Positions 1 through 4,757 of a stretch of 9,227 bases of DNA are shown piece by piece (position 1 is the first letter of the stretch; each line of letters opens with the position of its first letter). The stretch is from NCBI GenBank assembly GCA_037147235.1, contig JBAWVO010000258.1, positions 1 to 9,227 on the forward strand, given 5' to 3'. A program made the translations under genes and the position numbers. The stretch is from JANXQG01 sp037147235 (GTDB taxonomy: Bacteria; Planctomycetota; Planctomycetia; Pirellulales; Thermoguttaceae). The notes beneath the pieces were generated by a model that saw only the letters and a list, made by a program, of their open reading frames with translations, was not told where the DNA came from and did not search any database.

Positions 1-68
1 CCTGCCCAAGATGTTGTGGTTGAACCAGGCAGGCGAGACGCCCGCACCACAAACCCGGCGGAGAGCCG
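1..68. repeat. Intergenic palindromic repeat, copy 1 (left arm cut by window edge)
   Basis: This stretch matches 3072-3140. The right arm and its flank (28-54) are identical to 3099-3125 over 27 bases. The loop differs at about five positions, and the tail after the arm carries a few changes and one indel. The shared tail ends in GGCGGAGAGCCG in both copies. Only the last bases of the left arm (CCTGCC) are inside the window, so the full hairpin would start upstream. Two copies in one 9-kb window indicate a dispersed REP/BIME-like family. I associate its chance translation (AGETPAPQ) with planctomycete genomes, but this was not searched. Confidence 0.8.
60..65 (+). promoter_or_regulatory. Repeat-derived ribosome binding site for the 73-669 gene
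   Basis: GGAGAG lies 7 bases before the ATG at 73 and decides between the starts at 16, 73 and 79. The start at 16 would place 19 codons inside the palindromic repeat, and the start at 79 is 13 bases away. The motif belongs to the conserved tail of the repeat (the same bases occur at 3132-3137), so the repeat seems to supply the translation signal. The flanking CGGC and GCCG could pair and partly cover it. Confidence 0.45.
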
Positions 69-72
69 AATT

Positions 73-669
73 ATGCCAATGGAACAGCCTGTTTTTCAAG
101 ATGTTTCCTGGGAACGAATGGAGCGAGCGGTGGAAAAAGTGCGCATGCGTTTGTTGCGGGCGGCTTCGATCTTTGAAGAGGCCGGCATTCCCTATGCCGT
201 CGTGGGCGGCAACGCCGTGGCTGCCTGGGTCTCCCGCGTCGATGAGGCTGCGGTGCGAAACACCCAAGACGTTGACATTCTGATTCGCCGCCAGGATCTG
301 CCGGCCGTCATCGAGGCGATGTCGAAGGCGGGGTTTTTTCATCGCCACGCGGCCGGGGTTGACATGCTCCTCGACGGTGCCGGAGCAAAGGCCCGCGACG
401 CCGTACACTTGGTTTTCGCCGGCGAACGAGTGCGGCCGGAGTATCTGCTACCCACGCCCGACGTTACCGAGAGCGAGTTGTCGGCGTCTTTCCGCATGCT
501 TTCGCTGGAATCGCTGGCACGAATGAAACTCACGTCGTTTCGGCGCAAGGATCAAATGCACCTGCTTGATTTCATCGAGGTTGGCTTGATCGACGCGACA
601 TGGCCTTCGCGTTTTCCACCCGAGTTGGCCGCTCGCTTGCAGGAGCTTTTAGATCATCCCGAGGGATAA
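73..669 (+). CDS. Nucleotidyltransferase-fold protein (AbiEii/DUF6036-like)
   Basis: The product is a 198-residue, probably cytoplasmic protein of the nucleotidyltransferase superfamily. The core signature is visible: a GG pair at residues 45-46 (YAVVGGNAVAAW), then about 20 residues later the acidic pair D66/D68 (TQDVDILI), the expected metal-binding aspartates. A later segment, MKLTSFRRKDQMHLLDF (about 151-167), resembles the Lys...Lys-Asp...Asp motif of AbiEii-type proteins. No signal peptide or membrane segment is seen. AbiEii proteins are the toxin half of type IV toxin-antitoxin pairs, but no AbiEi-like antitoxin gene lies between here and the next gene; anything upstream is outside the window. 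It may equally be a stand-alone nucleotidyltransferase of unknown substrate. The start at 73 was preferred over 16 because the earlier codons lie in a repeat. About 128 bp and a probable promoter separate it from the next gene, so it is likely transcribed separately. Confidence 0.8.
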   Translation: MPMEQPVFQDVSWERMERAVEKVRMRLLRAASIFEEAGIPYAVVGGNAVAAWVSRVDEAAVRNTQDVDILIRRQDLPAVIEAMSKAGFFHRHAAGVDMLLDGAGAKARDAVHLVFAGERVRPEYLLPTPDVTESELSASFRMLSLESLARMKLTSFRRKDQMHLLDFIEVGLIDATWPSRFPPELAARLQELLDHPEG

Positions 670-729
670 GGAAGGTTTTCTGGGCATGAAAATGCAAGCT
701 GTGACTTTCACCACAAGGATGGTAAACTG

Positions 730-757
730 TAGACGTCACCTCTTTGTGACGTATAGT
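730..757 (+). promoter_or_regulatory. Possible promoter with a palindromic operator before the SIS gene
   Basis: TATAGT at 752-757 matches five of six bases of the sigma70 -10 box. TAGACG at 730-735 matches four of six of the -35 box, with a 16-base spacer. A 7-bp inverted repeat, ACGTCAC (733-739) and GTGACGT (746-752) around a 6-base centre, spans the spacer, a typical operator position. It could instead be a small hairpin. Transcription would begin near 764, leaving a leader of about 34 bases that contains GAGGAG at 787-792. The rest of the 670-797 gap is AT-richer and holds nothing else I can name. Planctomycete promoters are poorly defined, so this is tentative. Confidence 0.35.
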
Positions 758-797
758 ATTTATTGTGCGGTAGTTTTTTGATAGATGAGGAGCCTAT

Positions 798-1412
798 ATG
801 CTGGGAATCAATATCGACCTAGGGTCTTACCTGGAACGTCTTTGCACGGAAGTGAAGCGAGTCAGCCAAGAGGAAGTTATCCACCTGACAGAGTTGCTGT
901 ATGCCACCTGGGAGCAGGGTAAAACGGTGTTTATTGTCGGTAATGGTGGTTCGGCCTGCACGGCTTCGCATCTCTGCGAAGATCTCGGCAAAGGTTGCCT
1001 GGCGCAGGAGGATCTTTGCGACGAGTCGCGGCGGCGATTGCGGGTGCTGAGCCTTACCGACAACGTCGGCTGGTTGACGGCCATCGGCAACGACTGCGGC
1101 TACGACCAGATCTTCGTGCAGCAATTGATGAATTTTGGCCAACCGGGGGACGTGCTGGTGGCGATCAGCGGTTCAGGCAACAGCCCCAATGTTCTGAAGG
1201 CCGTCGATTGGGCCAATCGCCATGGCATGCAGACCTTCGGCATGACGGGCTTCCGAGGCGGCAAGCTCAAGGAGATGGCGCACGCCGGAATCCATGTTCC
1301 CCTGGACGACATGGGCATGGTCGAAAGCGTTCACATCTGCCTGATCCATTGGATCGTCGACGACCTCCATGCGCGTATCAATTCCAGCGGCCGCCATGCG
1401 AAAGTGCAATAG
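798..1412 (+). CDS. SIS-domain sugar-phosphate isomerase, GmhA-like (sedoheptulose-7-phosphate isomerase type)
   Basis: The 204-residue product is a single-domain SIS protein close in length to E. coli GmhA (192). GmhA converts sedoheptulose 7-phosphate to D-glycero-D-manno-heptose 7-phosphate for heptose-containing surface glycans. Visible features are the phosphate-binding GNGGSACTASH (48-58), the second SIS loop SGSGNSP (124-130), LTGF-like MTGF (149-152), and a C-terminal helix with VESVHICLIH (175-184). H184 aligns by eye with the E. coli catalytic H180. The catalytic glutamate E65 of E. coli aligns with D62 here, preceded by E61, so the exact reaction is uncertain. No signal peptide is seen; the protein should be cytosolic. 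GAGGAG lies 5 bases before the ATG. The stop codon TAG directly abuts the ATG of the next gene, so the two are very likely co-translated. No other heptose-pathway genes (GmhB, HldE) lie in the window. Confidence 0.88.
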   Translation: MLGINIDLGSYLERLCTEVKRVSQEEVIHLTELLYATWEQGKTVFIVGNGGSACTASHLCEDLGKGCLAQEDLCDESRRRLRVLSLTDNVGWLTAIGNDCGYDQIFVQQLMNFGQPGDVLVAISGSGNSPNVLKAVDWANRHGMQTFGMTGFRGGKLKEMAHAGIHVPLDDMGMVESVHICLIHWIVDDLHARINSSGRHAKVQ

Positions 1413-3008
1413 ATGACAGAAACCGCGATCATCATCGGCGCCGGGCCGGCGGGTTTGACCGCAGCCTTTGAACTGCTCCAGCGGACCGGCGTCGTGCCGA
1501 TCGTGCTGGAAGTCGAGGACTATGTCGGCGGCATCTCGCGCACGGCCAATTATAAGGGCAACCGCATCGACATCGGCGGTCATCGCTTCTTTTCCAAGTC
1601 CGACCGCGTCATGGAGTGGTGGCTCGAACGCATGCCCATGCAACGTGTGCAAGCGGGGCAGGCTACGATCGACTACCAGCGAAAAAGCCGTGATGTGGCA
1701 ACGACAGGGCAGGGGCCTGATCCGGAACAATGCGACGAAGTCATGCTTGTGCGGCAGCGCAAGAGCCGCATCTATTTCCTTCGCAGGTTCTTCGACTATC
1801 CCATCACGCTGAGCCTCGACACGATCCGCAAGCTCGGCCTGCTGCGAATGGTGAAGATTGGTTTCAGCTACCTTCGCTCGGTCTTGTTCCCCGTCCGGCC
1901 CGAGAAGAACCTGGAGGAGTTTTTCATTAATCGTTTTGGTCGCGAGTTGTATCGCACATTTTTCAAGTCGTATACGGAAAAAGTCTGGGGCGAGCAATGT
2001 TCGGTTATCAGTGCGGAATGGGGCGCACAGCGGATCAAGGGACTCTCGATCCTCGGCACCTTGAAGCACATTTTCAGCAAAATCTTCCGCCGCCGGGGCG
2101 ACCTCACCCAGAAGCATACCGAAACCTCGCTCATCGAACAGTTCCTCTACCCCAAATATGGGCCGGGGCAGATGTGGGAGACCGTAGCCCGAGAAATCGA
2201 ACGACGCGGCGGCCGGATCGTACATCACCAGCGAGTCGGCAAGATCCATCTTGACGGCGAGCGCGTCGTGGCGGTCGAAGCGGTTGATCCGCGAAGCGGT
2301 CAAGCGACCGTCTATCGCGGCGACTGGTTTTTTTCAACCATGCCGGTGAAGGAACTCGTCCGTGCGCTGGACGCCGAGGTTCCGGCCGAGGTGCGGCAGG
2401 TCAGTGAAGGGTTGATCTACCGCGACTTCATCACCGTCGGTCTCTTACTGAAGGAATTGAAGGTCCGTGAGGATACCAAGCAGGGGCAACAGCTCATCCG
2501 CGATAATTGGATCTATATTCAGGAGCCTGACGTCGTGGTGGGCCGCTTGCAGATATTCAATAATTGGAGCCCTTTCATGGTCTCCGATCGTACCAAGGTA
2601 TGGGTTGGCCTGGAGTACTTCTGCTACGAGACCGACGATTTATGGAAGATGTCGGACCAGGAACTGATCGAGTTGGGCGGCCGGGAAATGGAGAAGATCG
2701 GCATCATCGAACGCTCGGCGGTGCTGGACGCCACGGTGATCCGCATGCCGAAGACCTACCCGGCGTATTTCGGCACGTACGACCGCTTCGAGAAGATTCG
2801 CCGCTTCATGGATCGTTTCTCGAATCTTTTTCTGCTGGGCCGCAACGGCATGCACCGCTACAACAATCAGGATCATTCGATGCTTACGGCCATGGTGGCG
2901 GTCGATAATATCGTCGCCGGAGTGCGCGATAAATCGAACCTGTGGGACGTGAACACCGAGCAGGATTATCACGAGGCAAAAGATCCGTGGCAGGGAAGCG
3001 GCAACTAG
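1413..3008 (+). CDS. FAD-dependent oxidoreductase, UDP-galactopyranose-mutase/amine-oxidase-like
   Basis: This 531-residue flavoprotein begins with a Rossmann dinucleotide motif GAGPAG (9-14), has an acidic residue E33 at the end of the second strand, and carries YVGGISRT (37-44) and GGHRFFSK (55-62), typical of the protoporphyrinogen-oxidase/UGM branch of FAD enzymes. RKSRIYFLRRFFDYP (116-130) and SYTEKVWGE (186-194) resemble the substrate-domain motifs of UDP-galactopyranose mutases and their unnamed relatives. The C-terminal FAD-contact segment is LGRNGMHRYNNQDHSM (475-490). Its length is greater than that of a classical UGM (about 370-400), with extra sequence around 75-115 and at the C-terminus, so the substrate cannot be named. 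It is probably cytosolic. It starts immediately after the TAG stop of the isomerase gene with only a weak upstream ribosome site, which points to translational coupling. The pairing with a sugar-phosphate isomerase suggests work on an activated sugar or lipid-linked glycan precursor, which is an inference. Confidence 0.88.
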   Translation: MTETAIIIGAGPAGLTAAFELLQRTGVVPIVLEVEDYVGGISRTANYKGNRIDIGGHRFFSKSDRVMEWWLERMPMQRVQAGQATIDYQRKSRDVATTGQGPDPEQCDEVMLVRQRKSRIYFLRRFFDYPITLSLDTIRKLGLLRMVKIGFSYLRSVLFPVRPEKNLEEFFINRFGRELYRTFFKSYTEKVWGEQCSVISAEWGAQRIKGLSILGTLKHIFSKIFRRRGDLTQKHTETSLIEQFLYPKYGPGQMWETVAREIERRGGRIVHHQRVGKIHLDGERVVAVEAVDPRSGQATVYRGDWFFSTMPVKELVRALDAEVPAEVRQVSEGLIYRDFITVGLLLKELKVREDTKQGQQLIRDNWIYIQEPDVVVGRLQIFNNWSPFMVSDRTKVWVGLEYFCYETDDLWKMSDQELIELGGREMEKIGIIERSAVLDATVIRMPKTYPAYFGTYDRFEKIRRFMDRFSNLFLLGRNGMHRYNNQDHSMLTAMVAVDNIVAGVRDKSNLWDVNTEQDYHEAKDPWQGSGN

Positions 3009-3052
3009 GGGGCCGTAAGAGAACCGTGGCTCACCGCCGGGGTTGCGGATGA

Positions 3053-3140
3053 TTGTGGTGCGGGCGTCCCGCCTGCCCAAAATGCCGTGGGTGAACGAGG
3101 CAGGCGAGACGCCCGCACCACAAACTTTGGCGGAGAGCCG
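3053..3140. repeat. Intergenic palindromic repeat, copy 2 (complete hairpin)
   Basis: Arms 3053-3077 and 3099-3123 are complementary at 24 of 25 positions; the single mismatch is C against A. They enclose a 21-base loop. The element ends with a tail GGCGGAGAGCCG (3129-3140) shared with the copy at 1-68. It sits 45 bases after the FAD oxidoreductase stop. As RNA it would form a long stable hairpin able to halt RNase or polymerase between the isomerase/oxidoreductase pair and the YdcF pair, but no T-run follows, so it is not a classical terminator. Confidence 0.85.
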
Positions 3141-3156
3141 GAAAAAGTCAATCGCA

Positions 3157-3187
3157 GGGCAGGGGGGGCAGGGCAGGGCAGGGGGGG
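3157..3187 (+). repeat. G-tract array with CA spacers (potential G-quadruplex) at a start codon
   Basis: Five runs of G (3, 7, 3, 3 and 7 bases: 3157-3159, 3162-3168, 3171-3173, 3176-3178, 3181-3187) are separated by exactly CA each time. Four or more G3+ runs with 2-base loops is the classic pattern for a very stable quadruplex in DNA or mRNA. The last run ends 3 bases before the ATG at 3191 and occupies the place of the ribosome binding site. The two G7 runs and GGGCA units are also prone to slippage. Confidence 0.75.
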
Positions 3188-3190
3188 AAG

Positions 3191-3922
3191 ATGCAAGGAA
3201 ATCTCGGAGCAGGTTTTGGATGGGTACTAAGTCGCCGCACATTGATTGTGCTGGCGGTTCTGCTCGTCTTCGCGCTGTTGCTTGGGGTGATTCCGCGGAT
3301 GCTTGCCTGGCCGTTTCAGGCTGCGTCGTCATCCAAATCAGCCGATTACTTCTGTATTCACGGCAACGAATTGAGTGCAGACGGTTTCCAAGCGTATGAT
3401 GTGGCCGCCGAGTGGCATGGCAAACCGGCTGGTCGAAAAATCCTTGTACTCCTGCCCCATGTCAGCCGCATCGTGGAGATTGGCGCGGTGCGGTCGTTCG
3501 AGCAAACTTGCCTCAGCGAGTTGATCAAGCGCGGTGTACCTTCGGCCGATGTTTGGCCGATCCGCGCCGACGCTCTCAATGTGTGGGGTGAGGCCCATGC
3601 CCTCTCCGAATGGCTGAAGGCTCACCCTGAATCGACGGTGAGGATAGCATGTAGTCCGTTCAGCAGTGGCCAGCTGCGGTACGTGTTCCGCAAGATACTC
3701 GGCCCGATCGACTCCGAGCGGGTGGGGCTGGCGATCTTGCTTGACCCCAAATGTCGCGTCGAAAGTTGGTGGCAGAGCCGCGCCGGCGTGAAAGGGGTCA
3801 TGTACGGCTGGCTGGAATTGATCTATGCCTGGGCAAAAGGGAACGAAGCGTTTCCGGAGATGCCCGATGCCGCCACATTTCAGCATGAAATACGCACCCA
3901 AATCGGGGAGGCTCCCCTTTGA
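3191..3922 (+). CDS. Divergent YdcF/ElyC (DUF218)-like membrane-anchored protein, first of a tandem pair
   Basis: The 243-residue product has one N-terminal membrane helix (about 17-36, after SRR), so most of it is expected on the outer side of the membrane. I did not recognise it alone; comparison by eye with the next gene's product shows the same order of segments. SADYFCIHGNE (50-60) matches its KADAVVLLNGG, GRKILVLLP (81-89) matches APKILLNTV, NVWGEAHAL (130-138) matches NTTFDEAKA, CSPFSSGQLRYVF (154-166) matches TEGPHTRRSRWIF, and ESWWQSRAGVKGV (191-203) matches NENWWRSEAGFLF. The pattern is a YdcF/ElyC fold that lost the GG, the His and two Arg of the family motifs, so it may be a non-catalytic partner. 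YdcF-family function is itself poorly known; ElyC and SanA affect envelope integrity. The ATG at 3191 was chosen because it just precedes the membrane helix. It overlaps the next gene by 4 bases. Confidence 0.75.
   Translation: MQGNLGAGFGWVLSRRTLIVLAVLLVFALLLGVIPRMLAWPFQAASSSKSADYFCIHGNELSADGFQAYDVAAEWHGKPAGRKILVLLPHVSRIVEIGAVRSFEQTCLSELIKRGVPSADVWPIRADALNVWGEAHALSEWLKAHPESTVRIACSPFSSGQLRYVFRKILGPIDSERVGLAILLDPKCRVESWWQSRAGVKGVMYGWLELIYAWAKGNEAFPEMPDAATFQHEIRTQIGEAPL
3905..3917 (+). promoter_or_regulatory. Ribosome binding site inside a palindrome, for the TTG-started YdcF gene
   Basis: GGGGAGG (3905-3911) is a strong Shine-Dalgarno sequence 7 bases before the TTG at 3919. It is half of a palindrome GGGGAGGCTCCCC; as RNA, GGGGA could pair with TCCCC around a GGC loop and hide the site. 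Ribosomes finishing the upstream gene, whose stop TGA at 3920-3922 overlaps the TTG, would melt it. The layout suggests obligate translational coupling. Confidence 0.5.
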
Positions 3923-4683
3923 AACGCTCACGGTATCGCCGGTGGCCGATTATCGCCTTCGGCTGCATCTTGGTTTTCGTTTTGGCTTTTAACCCTTGGA
4001 GCTTGCCTTGGGTAGCCCGGTGGCTCGATGTCGGCAGCCCACCGCAAAAGGCCGATGCCGTGGTGCTACTGAACGGCGGTCTCAACACCCGACCTTTTGT
4101 CGCGGCGGCCCTCGTGCATGGCGGCTGGGCACCGAAGATACTATTGAATACCGTGGCCGCCCATCCCAGCGAGATCAGCGGTGCGATCCCGCCATTCTTT
4201 GAAATCAACTCGAAGGCTTTCGAGTATGGCGGTGTGTCGCGGGATCGCGTAGTCTGTTTGGATTCCGCGGTGAATACCACTTTCGACGAGGCCAAAGCGG
4301 TGGCCGACTACCTGACCGATCACCCGGCCAAAAGATTGATGATTGTCACCGAGGGTCCGCATACTCGACGATCACGCTGGATCTTTCAGCGAGTCCTGAC
4401 TGGTAGGCCGGTCGAGATTGTGCTGATCTCTGCACCGGCGGAAGGGTTTGAAAACGAGAACTGGTGGCGGAGCGAGGCGGGGTTCCTCTTCGTCGTGAGC
4501 GAGTACTTCAAGCTCTTTTACTACGGTCTACACTACAGTTGGCTGGGCTACGAGATCGTCGTCAGTGTGGCAGTGATGATTTTCCTGTGTACATGGTTTT
4601 TGCGGCGGCGGAAACTATACTGTCCGCGATTGAGATTGTCCCAATCCATACCAGCCCGAAGCGCAAGCGAGGCAACGACTTAG
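3919..4683 (+). CDS. YdcF/ElyC/SanA-family (DUF218) membrane protein, second of a tandem pair
   Basis: The 254-residue product has the full set of DUF218 landmarks: KADAVVLLNGG (44-54) with R58 after it, APKILLN (71-77), a Ser-x-x-Asn-Thr-x-x-x-Glu segment SAVNTTFDEA (116-125), and VTEGPHTRRSRWIF (143-156) with the family's His (H148) and Arg residues. A membrane helix lies at about 10-26 and a second near 208-227, so the domain is probably held between two anchors outside the cytoplasm. Related proteins (E. coli ElyC, SanA) act in envelope and glycan-lipid homeostasis, but no reaction is firmly assigned. The start is TTG, overlapping the previous gene's stop (TTGA), chosen because a strong GGGGAGG lies 7 bases upstream and no ATG or GTG is suitably placed before the membrane helix. 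The last 23 codons and the stop lie in the inverted-repeat element at 4614-4736, giving a repeat-derived tail (RSASEA) that is probably not part of the ancestral protein. Confidence 0.85.
   Translation: MKRSRYRRWPIIAFGCILVFVLAFNPWSLPWVARWLDVGSPPQKADAVVLLNGGLNTRPFVAAALVHGGWAPKILLNTVAAHPSEISGAIPPFFEINSKAFEYGGVSRDRVVCLDSAVNTTFDEAKAVADYLTDHPAKRLMIVTEGPHTRRSRWIFQRVLTGRPVEIVLISAPAEGFENENWWRSEAGFLFVVSEYFKLFYYGLHYSWLGYEIVVSVAVMIFLCTWFLRRRKLYCPRLRLSQSIPARSASEATT
4614..4642 (-). promoter_or_regulatory. Possible leftward promoter at the left end of the inverted repeat
   Basis: On the minus strand TATAGT (4619-4614) is preceded after 17 bases by GGGACA (4642-4637), matching five of six and four of six sigma70 bases. 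It mirrors the rightward promoter at the other end and would give RNA antisense to the YdcF gene. It may just reflect the symmetry of the repeat. Confidence 0.2.
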
Positions 4684-4707
4684 CAACCTCGCTCGCGCTT
4701 CGGGTTA

Positions 4708-4736
4708 GTGTCAGTCTCAACCGCGAGCAGTATAAT
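4708..4736 (+). promoter_or_regulatory. Probable sigma70-type promoter for the TPR gene, in the repeat's right end
   Basis: A perfect TATAAT (4731-4736) is preceded after 17 bases by GTGTCA (4708-4713), which matches four of six -35 bases. Transcription would begin about 4743, leaving only some 15 leader bases that include GGAGA (4745-4749) before the ATG at 4758. The -10 box is the last six bases of the inverted repeat. Confidence 0.45.
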
Positions 4737-4757
4737 AACTTATTTGGAGATCCGATC

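Larger units (their letters stand above)
4614..4736. repeat. Long imperfect inverted-repeat element overlapping a gene end and the next promoter
   Basis: The inner arms 4653-4672 and 4687-4706 pair at 19 of 20 positions (one G:T pair, one A:C mismatch) around a 14-base loop. The outer arms 4614-4638 and 4712-4736 match at 20 of 25 positions, all five differences being transitions. Between inner and outer arms the left side has about 14 bases and the right about 5 that do not align. The whole forms one 123-bp palindrome-like unit. The chance translations SPKRKRG and RSASEA are ones I associate with planctomycete dispersed repeats. It is unrelated in sequence to the repeat at 1-68 and 3053-3140. 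No transposase is present, so it may be a REP/MITE-like element mobilised in trans. Confidence 0.8.

Noticed and set aside
681..696. A sigma54-like site, with GG and GC 10 bases apart, before the isomerase gene
   Set aside because: Only the invariant dinucleotides and a few bases fit; the CAC after GG and the first T before TGC are missing, so chance is the better explanation.
1173..2303. A 376-codon minus-strand open frame across the isomerase and oxidoreductase genes
   Set aside because: It covers parts of two clearly conserved genes and its translation shows no domain; it is a shadow of the real frames.
3053..3123. Intrinsic terminator after the oxidoreductase gene
   Set aside because: The hairpin is strong but is followed by mixed sequence with no run of T, and it is a dispersed repeat with a copy at 1-68; it may affect read-through but is not a canonical terminator.
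3009..3190. A possible small gene in the intergenic region through the repeat (frame containing AGETPAPQ)
   Set aside because: The frame is made of the palindromic repeat and G-tracts, appears also at the window start, and has no sign of independent protein coding.
2640..3332. A 230-codon minus-strand open frame through the end of the oxidoreductase gene and the hairpin repeat
   Set aside because: It runs through a palindromic repeat and the G-tract array and antisense to a conserved FAD-binding segment, so it is not a plausible gene.
4464..4757. Upstream extension of the TPR reading frame by 98 codons
   Set aside because: These codons overlap the YdcF gene in another frame and the inverted repeat; the ATG at 4758 has a ribosome site and starts a signal-like segment.
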